A stretch of 64,000 bases of DNA, taken from positions 2,443,336 to 2,507,335 of the forward strand of contig OZ024740.1 in NCBI GenBank assembly GCA_964016885.1, written 5' to 3'. The translations under genes were made by a program, and so were the position numbers. Below, one piece after another: positions 50,941-61,390 of this stretch (position 1 is the stretch's first letter; each line of letters starts with the position of its first letter). This DNA is from Eledone cirrhosa. Its lineage: Eukaryota > Mollusca > Cephalopoda > Octopoda > Eledonidae. The notes under the pieces were generated by a model. The model saw nothing but the letters and a program-made list of their open reading frames with translations. It searched no databases and was not told the DNA's origin.

Positions 50941-51271
50941 ATGGCTTAGTGGTTAGAGTAATGGCCTTGCAATCGAAAGGTTGAGTTCAATTCTCAGACC
51001 GAGTGATGTGTTGTTTCCTTGAGCAAGACACTTTATATCACATTGGCCCAGTTTACTCAGCTGTAGAAATCCGATGATAGGGACCGGGGTCCCTATCATT
51101 CCACTGGAAAGTGGACGTGTAGGCGCCACGTCAAAAAGCACCCACCACTCACTGTAAATGAGATTGGTGTTAGGAAGGGCATCCAGCTGTAGAAATCAAG
51201 CCAGAATCAGTTCCCGTCCCACCCTTGCAAGCAGGGAAAAGCGGACGTAAAATGATGATGATGATGATGAT
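50941..51271 (+). mobile_element. tRNA-derived SINE, full-length copy
   Basis: Head with TTAGTGGTTAGAG (50,946-50,958, A box) and GGTTGAGTTCAATTCTC (about 50,979-50,995, B box, shortened by two bases relative to the other copy); central CCTTGAGCAAGACACTTTAT; one unit from CACTGGAAAGTGGACGTG at 51,102 to 51,149, exactly 48 bp before CACTGTAAATG; then the tail GATTGGTGTTAGGAAGGGCA and (GAT)n, followed at once by (TA)n. Orientation is the same as the satellite array, which makes this the best guide to what should lie left of the window. Confidence 0.9.
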
Positions 51272-51887
<616 letters not shown>

Positions 51888-52040
51888 TAACTGCTCTGTA
51901 GAACAACTGATGTTATTACATTGAGCTATTTATCTTACTGGTAATAAGGTAGTAATAAATTACTGACCTTCACTGTTTAGGGTTTAAAATATATATAACT
52001 ATAAAATGTTTTAGTATATACATAACTATATATAGTATCC

Positions 52041-52080
<40 letters not shown>
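51888..52080. other. A/T-rich spacer ending in (TA)n
   Basis: No gene or repeat partner recognised from 51,888 to about 52,048; then a TA run directly joined to (CAT)n. Confidence 0.6.
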
Positions 52081-52084
<4 letters not shown>

Positions 52085-52281
52085 TCATCATCATCATCAT
52101 CATCATCGTTTAACGTCCATCTTCCACGCTAGCATGGGTTTGGACGGGAGTTTTCCCACTTGAAGCAAGATTGGTTGTCTTGCTCTTATAGGACTGTCTG
52201 GCGGGTTTTCTACGGCTGGATGCCCTTCCTAACAGCAACCACGTTTACAGTGTGGACTGGGTGGTTTTTACCGTGTTACCT
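52081..52281 (-). mobile_element. SINE/LINE tail fragment
   Basis: (CAT)n, then GTTTAACGTCCATCTTCCAC, CTGGATGCCCTTCCTAAC and a partial 48-bp unit starting at 52,244. It is cut at about 52,281, where PLE-C begins. Closest in sequence to the LINE-A tail at 48,082. Confidence 0.9.
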
Positions 52282-52287
52282 ATATAT

Positions 52288-52410
52288 AGGTACGAGTAGG
52301 ACCCCGACGGCTGAGCTGAAGCCGTTTCGACGGCTAATTCTGGACTAAATGAACATTTTAATCCTGGTATATGAATAGCTGAGCTTCTCAGGGGGTAATT
52401 CCATATATGG
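52288..52410 (+). repeat. PLE-C left inverted terminal repeat
   Basis: From AGGTACGAGTAGGACCCCGA to GGTAATTCCATATATGG; partner is 53,856-53,978. Confidence 0.9.
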
Positions 52411-52722
52411 CTATACCAACACAGACATACTTTCCGAAACCCGGCCCCGCGTCACGCCACCACACGTACGGGCCACATCTGGGACCTCAAAGACAACAAT
52501 ATCACCTATGATCTCACTTGGAGCTTACTGTCCAGAGCCAACTCTTACACGGGAGCACGCCGTCCGTGCAATTTATGCTCGGAGGAAACTTTACAAATGC
52601 TGTTTTCGACGGACCAACTCCTAAACAAGAAAGACGAACTGGTAACTGCATGCAAACACAGATTGCGTACTACGTACCTCGCCCTCAAACCCCATAATGA
52701 CCCGGGGGTGGGTGGGGGGTAG
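52411..52722 (+). pseudogene. PLE-C GIY-YIG endonuclease, C-terminal fragment
   Basis: 103 codons, open to a TAG at 52,720. It contains GHIWDLKDNNITYDLTWSLL at about residues 20-39, then a CNLC pair and LLNKKDELVTACKH. This is the C-terminal half of the GIY-YIG region as found in a broad set of Penelope-type elements (the pattern IW-LKD, CNLC, LLNKR-EL, CRH). The catalytic GIY and YIG motifs and the whole RT are absent; the fragment starts exactly at the inner edge of the inverted repeat, so it is a 5'-truncated copy. Confidence 0.82.
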
Positions 52723-53675
52723 ACAAGGGTTGTAACACCCCACTTGCCGACTTTGTAATGGGTAACCCCTGCTTGCAAAGGTAGACGTAAGATCTTCTTT
52801 CATATCTTTTTATCGTTTCCTCTATATTTCCTTATTCCCCCACCCCTTCCTAGTCCTTCCTCCCCAGTCCTCCTTCTTTGTCGTCGTCCTTTTCATTTTC
52901 TCGCCCACCCGAGGTAGCCCCTCGGTCCTTTGTAGCCTCAGTACCCCCACCCGCATCCCCTATTATATGATAGAATTGGCCGACTCCGCTTTTTATAGCA
53001 GATGTGATAGACCTCAGATACTTGCTTTCTTATCCGATGGCTGCCCCATTTCCGTGCTTTCTACATTTCTTAGTGGTATCTCTGCTTTAATTTCTCGTAT
53101 ATCAGTATTTATTATTTTTTTGGTGGGGAGGGGGATTCTGAATTAATTTTCCGTATCAAATTTTTCCTATACCTCGTACGAGCATTTATGTAGTTTGCAC
53201 TAACATTTTTGTATCGTAGCGGCACCCTTAGAGATAGTATAGTATTCAATTTCGGGATTCTGAATTATTATTTCGTATTAGTTTATTTTTTGCACTGGGT
53301 GGTTGCTGGCCTTGTGCCTAGGGTGGAGGCAATTATTTCGTATTAGTTTCGGGACTCTGAATTATTATTTCGTGGCAGTTTCTTTAGTATTTTGGCCCCC
53401 CACTTGTTGACCTGTCACCGTAAGATATACTCGGTTGATTACTACTAACTATTAAATTGGTCTCTTTACAATTCCGTCCCACCTAGTAAACTTTTCTATA
53501 GTTTAGCAGTACCATTGAGAGAATTGATGACTGGCGTTAGGGAATAGTAACCAGAAATTTAAAAAAAAATATTTTTAACATTCTTGGTATTCTTCTATAT
53601 ATTTACTCCATATTGATTTACTTTTTGTTTCGACTTCCTCCCCCCTCCTCCCTAGTATACTTGCTTGACCTCCTG

Positions 53676-53719
53676 CCCAGTCGTGCGTTGATAGTTGGCA
53701 CTATCAACGCACGACTGGG
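53676..53719. repeat. Perfect 19-bp hairpin
   Basis: CCCAGTCGTGCGTTGATAG (53,676-53,694) and its exact reverse complement (53,701-53,719) around TTGGCA. Inside the 3' non-coding part of PLE-C. A structural RNA role in the element, or an inverted duplication, are both possible. Confidence 0.85.
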
Positions 53720-53855
53720 TTTCCTCCATTCCCTCTCCCTCTCCCTCTTTCTTCTACTGGCAGGTTCAGCTACCCCTTCCTTCCACAAATTGCCATGATA
53801 GAATTATGTGTCTCAACAACAAACTTTTGACCAATCCTTGTGACAATCACTTTTA

Positions 53856-54056
53856 CCATATATGGAATTACCCCCTGAGAAGCTCGGCTATTCATATACC
53901 AGGATAAAAATGTTCACTTAGTCAAGCATTAGCCGTCGAAACGGCTTGAGCTCAGCCGTCGGGGTCCTACTCGTTCCTATTACCCACTCTACTACCCTAA
54001 GTATTGAGTACTTTGGTGCGTTATGGTCCACCTGGTTCCTTACCACATTTCCTTCG

Positions 54057-54058
<2 letters not shown>
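53856..54058 (-). repeat. PLE-C right terminal repeat
   Basis: Inverted partner of the left arm (53,856-53,978) plus an extension with TACCCACTCTACTACC and TGGTCCACCTGGTTCCTTAC, shared with 47,937-48,016 and 62,429-62,510. Confidence 0.88.

Positions 54059-54091
<33 letters not shown>
54059..54091. repeat. (TA)n array
   Basis: TA run separating PLE-C from LINE-B. Its frame is open, so PLE-C sequence, TA run and LINE-B form one artificial long reading frame. Confidence 0.95.
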
Positions 54092-54094
<3 letters not shown>

Positions 54095-54097
<3 letters not shown>

Positions 54098-55180
54098 ACC
54101 GCAGGAAGGCACTTTGATTCTGTGGACCGTTACTGCCTGATGAAGATCTTACAGGCTTATGGAATCCCCAAGAGGATAGTGGACCTGATATCACTGCTCT
54201 ACACCAACACCAAGGCCCAAGTCATTACACCTGATGGGATGACAGAGTTCTTTGAGATACTGGCTGGAGTGCTCCAGGGAGATACATTGGCTCCCTACCT
54301 TTTTATCATCGTAGTGGACTATTGTATGCGCCTTGCACTGGAGAAACACCAGGACTCTGGCTTTACTGTAGCACCGGCTCAGAGCAGGAGAGTTAAGGCG
54401 CAAAATGTATCAGATGCTGAATTTGCCGACGACATAGTTTTGGTGAAAAATACAGTGAAGGAGGCAGAGGATTTGATGCGGGAGGTTGAGACTGTGTCGA
54501 TGAGTGTAGGGCTGAGAATGAATGAGACTAAAACAAAATATCTGGTAGAGAATGTTGAGAAGCCAGAGGGGATCACTAATGTAGGCGGGAAGCCGCTGGA
54601 ATTGGTTGAGGACTTCCTGTATTTGGGAGCAAAGATTGGGAATACGGAAGATGATGTGGTTGAGAGGAAGAGCAAGGCCTGGGCGGCGTGTCACAGCTTG
54701 AGATCGGTGTGGAAGTCGGACCTTCGTAGAGACCTGAAAATCCGCCTCTTCATTGCTGTAGTGGAGTCTGTGCTGCTGTATGGGTCTGAGACTTGGACAC
54801 TAACCAAGAGACTCACTCAGATGGTGGATGGGTGCTACACGAGAATGCTGAGGATGGCTCTGAACATTAATCAGTATACACTGAGGATGAAAAACTCAGA
54901 GCTGTATGGGAGCATCCCAAAAGTCAGCTCAAAAGTGACACAGAGAAGACTGAGGTTGGCTGGACATGCTCACCGGCATCCAGAGTTGACATTGCACTCA
55001 GTGCTCCTTTGGGAGCCCCTACATGGACACACTAGAAGAGGAAGACCAAGGTTAACATATGTTGATGCCCTAAGGACAGACACTGGTCTGTTGGAGATGC
55101 AGGATATGGCAGCGATAATGAGGGACAGAGACCGCTGGAGAGAACTCGTCCATGGATCTCGGGAATTTTACCCGCCTTAG
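54095..55180 (+). pseudogene. LINE-B reverse transcriptase, 5'-truncated but otherwise open
   Basis: 361 codons without stop or frameshift, numbered from 54,095. The frame opens with FDSVDRY (RT motif A; first catalytic aspartate at residue 8), then GVLQGDTLAPYLFIIVVDY at 58-76 (motif B) and FADDIVLV at 110-117 (motif C; FADD rather than YADD). After the palm come YLGAKIGN, a LLYGSETWTL block, RRLRLAGHAHRHP and GRPRLTYVDAL, a C-terminal arrangement parallel to LINE-A but different in sequence. The endonuclease and RT fingers are missing. A TAG at 55,178 is followed almost directly by (TA)n, so the 3' untranslated region is nearly nil. The LQGD-type motif B suggests an R4/Dong- or RTE-like relative; clade uncertain. 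The clean frame implies recent insertion. Confidence 0.85.
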
Positions 55181-55184
55181 ATGT

Positions 55185-55216
55185 AGATATATATGTGTAT
55201 ATATATATATATAGTT
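55185..55216. repeat. (TA)n array
   Basis: TA run between the LINE-B end and the PLE-D coding start. Confidence 0.9.
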
Positions 55217-57441
55217 AGAGAAGCGTAATGGTCGCACCGTGGAATACAACAAGGAAACATACTGCTTCAAATCGTGTAAGAACCCACCTACCAACCCTCA
55301 ACTGGATGCCTTTGAACAGGACTTACTGAAGATGATTATGAATATTAAATTCAAAAAGCGGAGGAATAATAAACTCCAGAATGACATAAATACATTCCTA
55401 AAAAAGCTACGAACCACCAATGGAATTATTGTCAAAGCGGACAAAACATCAAATGTGTATACGATGGATATTAATACATACAATGGCTTCATACGGAAGG
55501 AATTACATAGGAAATACAAAAAAACTAATGAGGCGTCACTGATAAACATCAACAACGAAGCACACAATATAGTCAAACACCTAGGAATAGACGACAGAAC
55601 GGAGCCACTTAGGCCATGTACCCCACATTTAACCTCAAGGACCACAAGGTAAATTTTGATTATAACCCCACAATTAGACTTATATGCCCGTCCAAATCGG
55701 ACATCGGGAAAATTAGTAAACATATATTAGACAGAGTGATAGCACAAATGAAGAATAAACTAGTGATTAAACTATGGGGTAACACTACCGAAACAATTAA
55801 GTGGTTTAACAATATAGCTAACAAAGAAGTATCTAAATTTATACAATTTGACATTAACGATTATTACTCATCTATATCCCCCAACACCTTGGATAAAGCC
55901 TTAGCATTCGCCAAAGCCAATTCTGACATAACAGACGACGAGATAAAAATCATATTAGCTGCTAGGAAAACAATAATTAAATTTGAAAACGCCTATTGGG
56001 AACGTAAGGATAGATTAAATAACTTTGACATCACGATGGGGGCGAACGACTCGGCTCAAGTCACAGATTTAGTAGGTATTTACATAGCCCATAGTTTACA
56101 AAGTGAGTTTAGCGACCTTCGCGGTGGAATCTACAGAGACGACGCCCTTCTCCTAGTTAAGAACCTAAATAACCAGAGCATAGAAAGACACCGTAAGAAT
56201 ATTAGAAAGACTCTCGGAAAACTAGACCTTAGCATAACGTATGAGTATAGCACTAAAACAGTTAACTTTTTAGACGCGACGCTTAACCTAAATACGGGAC
56301 TTATAAGACCTTTTCACAAGATTAATGAAAACTTAGCATACATCAACTGTAACTCAAACCACCCACTATCCATAATTAAATCCATTCCACGCAGCATATC
56401 CCTTAGGATCTCCCGCCTCTCGTCTAACCGACAAATCTTCGAAGAACATGCAGAATACTACAATACCGCATTAGACAAGGCAGGCCGCTTAGATAGAGTA
56501 GAATATATAGATGAAAGCCTACGTGAAGCACACACGAACACGCATAACACAAACTCCGGTAACACACGCACACACGCACTTACGCATAGAACTACAAAGT
56601 ATACGGCAAATAGAAATACAACATCGAAATCAAACAAGTCACGCAGTAGAAAATATATTTGGTTTAACCCCATATTTAACACCTCTATTAGTACTAACCT
56701 ACCCTCTACCTTCTTTAGAATAATAAATAAGCACTTTGCAGATTCACATAGATACAGCAAAATCCTTAACACTATATCTATTAGACTATCTTACTCCACG
56801 GCACCAAATATGGGAAGCACACATTAAGATGCTTAACGCTAAAAAGATACATAACAACACCAAAACGCAAATTTACAACAATAACAATACAATCACCACC
56901 GAACACAACAGAATATCTAATACACAACCACCCGCTAATAGGCAAACAAAACGTAACACACTTGTACAGGCATCGCAGCCCACAAATAATGCCAAAGTTG
57001 CCCATAACAAGAAATGTAACTTCCACCTACCTGAAACCTGTCCATTACAAAATGAATGTATGCAGTCTAACCTGGTTTACCAATGCACAGTGGAATCAGA
57101 CAACCAGAAATGGTATTACATCGGAGCGACTGGGAATACATTTAAAGCCCGTTGGTATACACACCGTTACGCAATGAAACATTCCCAACACCGTTATGTA
57201 ACTACCCTTGCAAACAAGACCTGGCAACTGAGGGAAAGTAACCATCAATACACCCTGAAGTGGAACAAAATTATCGAACGCGCCCCCATATCGGAGTGGT
57301 ATGAGAAGCTGTCGATTATGCGACCTTGAGCTGTTCCACACTTGAGTTCGAAGAATAAATTACTCAACAATAAAATCGAAAGATCAATTTATTGTAACCA
57401 TAGACTCAAAGAGAAGTTTTCGCACTACAAATCGAACCCTT
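55217..57441 (+). pseudogene. PLE-D reverse transcriptase / GIY-YIG endonuclease with two frameshifts and a stop
   Basis: First piece, 55,217-55,651: GIIVKADKTSNVYTMDINTY, the conserved region ahead of the RT. Frameshift near 55,615. Second piece, 55,616-56,827 (numbered from 55,616): NLKDHK at 6-11, RT motif A FDINDYYSSIS with D79, motif B region MGANDSAQVTDLVGIY at 141-156, motif C YRDD at 173-176, then FLDATLNL and WFNPIFN. Frameshift near 56,815. Third piece to 57,330: Cys cluster (CNFHLPETCPLQNEC) and GIY-YIG (LVYQC...YYIGATGNTFKARW). A TGA at 57,328 is followed in frame by LLNNKIERSIYCNH, which resembles the LLNKR-EL..CRH end of this family, up to about 57,441. All RT aspartates are kept. 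The YRDD motif marks a lineage distinct from the YVDD Penelope type. Inactive as it stands. Confidence 0.88.
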
Positions 57442-57529
57442 AACCTCTTACTACCAACTGACAAATTGCATATACTTAAACTTTATACCCTCTTGTTGTA
57501 TCTAAACCCTTTTAATTACCCACAAAACC

Positions 57530-57905
57530 AATGCATATATCCCTCTCTTCTCCCTCTTCTATTTCTTCGTTTTCTTCCTTCCTTCCCTCCCCTTCTTGGC
57601 TATCTTTTCTTTTCTTCTTTCTCCCCCTTTCTTTGCTTTTATTTTTGTCATTATTATCTTTATCTTTATTTTTTATATATATATATATATTTATCTCTTT
57701 ATATCTCCCCCCTCTCTCCCTCTCTATCCATCCCTCCCACTATGATCAATTTAATTCTCTTTAACTCACTACATTCCACGACATGAAGTCTGCTATCAAA
57801 ACTGACCAAAGAATCCTTCCACCTCTACCCCTCCCTCCATCTCAGTTTTTCACTCTACTTCCTACCTCTTCCCCCTTCATCTCTCTCTATACTATTCCGT
57901 TTGTC
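57530..57905. repeat. Pyrimidine-rich stretch
   Basis: Strongly biased to C and T with a short (TA)n at 57,675; non-coding, in the 3' region of PLE-D. Confidence 0.8.
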
Positions 57906-57910
57906 CCCCC

Positions 57911-58394
57911 ACTAAGTTAGCTAGATTGAAAAATACTAATTATAATAATACAGTTTGCCTGTCTCGATTTAAAATAATAAATCAATAAAAACAAACGATA
58001 TTGGCAAATGGCTGTGGTACTTGGACAAATTTAAATTTAAAAATCAAACCTGTTCCGTAGATAAGTTTAAACTTCAAAATCCAAATAAGTTTCGAAATGA
58101 AAAAAGTGAAAAAATACCCCGTTCAGCTCTCCTCAGCAAGTACCCTGAACAATTGGTATGTTTCACTTCAAAATATTTAAAAAGACGCACATGGTTTTCC
58201 AGTTTCTAGCTGCCGCATATTTGGATTTTGAAGTTTAAACTTATCTACGGAACAGGTTTGATTTTTAAATTTAAATTTGTCCAAGTACCACGGCCAGTTG
58301 CCAATATCGTTTGTTTTTATTGATTTATTATTTTAAATCGAGACAGGCAAACTGTATTATTATAATTAGTATTTTTCAATCTAGCTAACTTAGT
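57911..58394. mobile_element. Inverted repeat with ~177-bp arms (terminal repeat or foldback element)
   Basis: ACTAAGTTAGCTAGATTGAA at 57,911 is mirrored by its reverse complement ending at 58,394. Arms 57,911-58,087 and 58,216-58,394 match nearly throughout; a 128-bp unique centre remains. No clear target duplication. Position at the 3' end of PLE-D favours an inverted Penelope-type terminal repeat; a MITE is the alternative. Confidence 0.85.
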
Positions 58395-58461
58395 CATTTG
58401 CAATACAAACACTTATATGTTGGTATTTGTGTTTTATCATATATATTAATTTATATTAACT

Positions 58462-58543
<82 letters not shown>

Positions 58544-58545
58544 GA
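58395..58545. repeat. A/T-rich spacer and (TA)n array
   Basis: TA run at about 58,466-58,540; no gene. Confidence 0.9.
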
Positions 58546-58683
58546 GTTAAACAAGATTCAATGAGTACACCAAAGAATGAGTTTTACAATAGATAGGAAG
58601 CACTCTACAGTATAACATTTTTTCCAGAGTTATTAATATTAATTCCAAATATTAACAAAACAGATATTCTTGTGATCAATTAA

Positions 58684-58748
58684 ATTTTATTATACATATT
58701 TCAGAGGTACTGAATTAAGTTCAACAGTACGTCCTCATCAGATAAAAT
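58684..58748 (-). ncRNA. Candidate hammerhead ribozyme at the PLE-E 3' end
   Basis: On the minus strand: core CTGATGA (58,741-58,735) and GAAA (58,702-58,699). Stem II pairs GGACGTACTG (58,734-58,725) with CAGTACCTCT (58,712-58,703): one G.U and one C/C mismatch in ten positions, 12-base loop. Stem III is two pairs around ATGT (58,699-58,692). Cleavage would follow A at 58,691 (AUA triplet). Stem I is seven consecutive A-U pairs (58,690-58,684 with 58,742-58,748). Tiny stem III and a Penelope host fit known Penelope hammerheads. Stem I is low-complexity, so it carries less weight than core and stem II. Confidence 0.6.
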
Positions 58749-59627
58749 AAAATAATACATGACATACCCTGACATGGTGGATGGTTAAGATTTAATCAAG
58801 GTAGTGATTAATTTATGAGAAAACTCAATATTTATACCCTAATATTGAGAACATGAGAGAACGTAATAGAATCAATAGAGAGAGTGTGAGTAATATATTT
58901 TAAGAAATACATGGCATCAATGTAACAGTTATAGAAAAAACTACTATAGAAATATGCGGGAGAGGAAAGCATAGAGGAAGACTTAGCTGATGTTATAACT
59001 TATTTAGTATTTAGCTTGAGAAGACAAATGAAAGGTAATTAAAGAGAGAGAGACAAAGGGGAGTAATTTATGTTCAAGTTTATACAAATATTCATATAGG
59101 GTTGGCGGTTAATTTTCAAAATATTTCATTTATGTTATTTCAGGGTAAATAATCAAATCTTAGGTTTTAAAAGTTGATGCGTATTTGTATTAATATTATA
59201 ATATAATTATGTTAAATTTCTAAAATTAAAAATGTCATGAAGACAAATTTAAAGGATTTACGAAACCAGCGAAAGAAAGAAAATATAAATGTAATGTTCG
59301 ATATCCCCACAAAGGTATTCTTTACCAAAAATTACTTATAATATTGACAACAGTTTCTATAATATAATTTATGAGATATTTACAGTTATAACCATTAGGG
59401 AATTTATTGTTAAATAGTTAGAGTGCCTAAAGTATTAACAGGTCTTATAATTAAATTTAAGGTAGTCAGAGTTTTCAGCCATATATATGTGGGTATTGAT
59501 CTTAATATACCAAGGCTATAATTTATTATTTGTTCATATATTGTATTATGTAAATGATTATATAAGTTCGACCTTCCCGGGAAAACCAAACATTCATAAT
59601 AATGTCATTTGAGTGTTTAAATTATTT

Positions 59628-59897
59628 ATATAAATGTAACTACGATTATGTTAATAGCCTAGATAAAGATATTTGTACAAACTATATATAGATATACTAG
59701 GTATTAATGAAACGGTATACATTCAATAAAGAATAACAATTATAAACTTTGTTAGTAGTTTCATATAAATATAACTACGATTATGTTATTACACTAGAAA
59801 AAGATATTTATACAGACTATATATAGATATACTAGGTATTATTGAAACGGTATACATTTAATAAGAACAGCGATTATAATCATTGTTAGTAGTTTAA
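59628..59897. repeat. 135-bp tandem duplication
   Basis: ATAAATGTAACTACGATTAT at 59,629 recurs as ATAAATATAACTACGATTAT at 59,764; the remaining unit (TATAGATATACTAGGTATTA, GAAACGGTATACATT, TTGTTAGTAGTTT) repeats with about a tenth of positions changed. Confidence 0.85.
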
Positions 59898-60348
59898 CCT
59901 CCAGTTCAGTGGAGAAATAAACCAATATTTGTCAGCTATTATGGTTTGTTAAATATACATAAAAAAGAAAAGCGCAAATCCAACTTTCTGAGTCCCCAAA
60001 AGCCATCTCAAAATGAGTAAAATATATATATATATATATAAAATATGTAAACGCATGAATGATCCACAGTTCAAATTAAAATCAGTAAATTTACAGATTA
60101 GATATCCAAACTATATATTTAAAACAGAGACAGAAAAATAAAGATCTGAATCAAAGTTAAAAATATCAAAAAACCCCCTAGGGTATGGATATCCATCAAG
60201 TAAACAAGTTATCAAACAAGTGTCCTTCATTCGAACATTAATTCCATTATAAATGATTAGAAGATAAAGCATTATTAAAGTTTTATAAATCGTTATGACT
60301 TATATGTTCAACAGTTGATGATAGACATCGAAAATCAGGCTTGATTGC

Positions 60349-61150
60349 TTACTGTTTTCTCCTGACTTTTTGTGAGGCTTGGAATGTAGACAAAGCTTTA
60401 TGAAGGCAGATTGAGTATAATTCACTTTTTTTGTTAATTAAGTTTCCATAATTATTAATTATTAATAGGGTCTCCTTTGTACAGAGGCTGCAGTTAATTG
60501 ATATACTAGAGTTGACATAAACTCCACTATTACAAAGCTTCGATCAAAAGATCGAGTGTTTTAAATTTTTGTCTTTTAATGACCATATAAGCTGTGATAA
60601 AGAAGTCGAAGATTTCCTATTAGAATTCGAAAATGAGCATTTATGATTCGCAAATCTTGCCTTAAATGTAGAAGAAGTTGCTCCTATGTAGTTGTATGTG
60701 TTGTTATCTGTTTTTACGGTGCATTTATACACCAATTTTCTATCCAAACAATTATTTTGCAGAGGGCAATCTGGTTTATTTCTACAATTACATTTTGATT
60801 TATATTAACACTATTATTAATATCATTATGTTGATTTTGATTTAGAATTTTACTGTTTATTTTAGCGATGTTTTGGGCCATATTCATAGTTGTAGAATAA
60901 GATAATTTAATAGTGTGTCTATTAAAAATGGAATGGTATTTATGTTGACTAGGGAATGAGCTATCCAAAGCTTTAAAGAATAGATTAGCTATTGGTGTTC
61001 TTACTGCTACAGAAGCGCGGGGGGGGGGGGGGTACACACACACACCATATAACTGATTTAGTTCTGGTTCTTTTCCTCGATTTATTCACAGTACAGGTGT
61101 TTGAATTATAATTACTAGAATTTATAGAATTTATAGAATCAAGGAAAAAT
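60349..61150 (-). pseudogene. PLE-E RT C-terminus plus GIY-YIG endonuclease, decayed
   Basis: Read from 61,150 down: SRKRTRTKSVIW, which in this family precedes WFNPP; here it runs into (GT)n and poly-C (61,020-61,045 on the plus strand) and resumes as VRTPIANLFFKALDSSFP, then HSIFNRHTIKLSYSTTMNM. A frameshift near 60,800 leads to a Cys cluster (CNCRNKPDCPLQNNC) and GIY-YIG: LVYKCTV...YNYIGATSSTFKARFANHK, LSQLIWSLKDKN. A TGA at about 60,541 sits where a tryptophan is expected; the frame continues with CSLCTKE and LINKKSELYSICLHK to a TAA at 60,349. All the family landmarks are therefore present but the frame is broken at three places. Confidence 0.85.
61018..61046. repeat. Poly-G plus (CA)n microsatellite inside PLE-E coding sequence
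   Basis: Thirteen-odd G followed by TACACACACACACC, at the spot where the relatives encode the residues after 'IWFNPP'. Confidence 0.85.
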
Positions 61151-61357
61151 ATATATGTATATATTGACAGGAAAAGATCCACAAGGAATATTGTGTGTAT
61201 ATATACCAAATACATATTCTATAGAAGAATGTGTATATATGTGTATATATTTATGTATGTATATATGTATATATATATTTATATATGTATGTGTGTGTAT
61301 ATGTATATATGTATGTGTACGTGTGTGTATGTGTGTGTATGCAAATACATATATATG

Positions 61358-61389
<32 letters not shown>

Positions 61390-61390
61390 A
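61151..61390. repeat. (TATG)n/(TA)n/(TG)n compound microsatellite
   Basis: Long stretch of TATG- and TG-type repeats with interruptions, ending in a (GT)n run at 61,364-61,389; no coding. Confidence 0.92.

Larger units (their letters stand above)
52286..54058 (+). mobile_element. Penelope-like element PLE-C with 123-bp inverted terminal repeats
   Basis: Left arm 52,288-52,410 and right arm 53,856-53,978 are reverse complements apart from a few bases and small indels. The coding remnant begins at 52,411, the base after the left arm. The middle (52,723-53,855) is non-coding with polypyrimidine stretches and a strong hairpin. The right end extends beyond the inverted repeat to CTTCGTTATATA at 54,058, the same end as in the fragments at 47,847 and 62,429. 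Confidence 0.85.
55217..58394 (+). mobile_element. Penelope-like element PLE-D (most complete copy)
   Basis: Coding region 55,217-57,441, a pyrimidine-rich 3' region (57,530-57,900), and an inverted repeat at 57,911-58,394 that may be its terminal repeat or an independent foldback insertion. The RT and GIY-YIG types match PLE-E and differ from PLE-A and PLE-B. Confidence 0.75.
58546..61150 (-). mobile_element. Penelope-like element PLE-E, 5'-truncated
   Basis: Coding remnant 60,349-61,150, then about 1.8 kb of A/T-rich non-coding sequence containing a 135-bp tandem duplication (59,628-59,897) and, near the far end, a hammerhead fold (58,684-58,748). The left limit is set by the (TA)n array. 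The stretch 58,749-60,348 has no other recognised content. Confidence 0.7.

Noticed and set aside
58088..58150. A further hammerhead on the minus strand (CTGAGGA at 58,129-58,135 with GAAAC at 58,089-58,093)
   Set aside because: Stem II pairs imperfectly and stem III can form (ACTT/AAGT), but stem I has only about three weak pairs; not enough to list as a feature.
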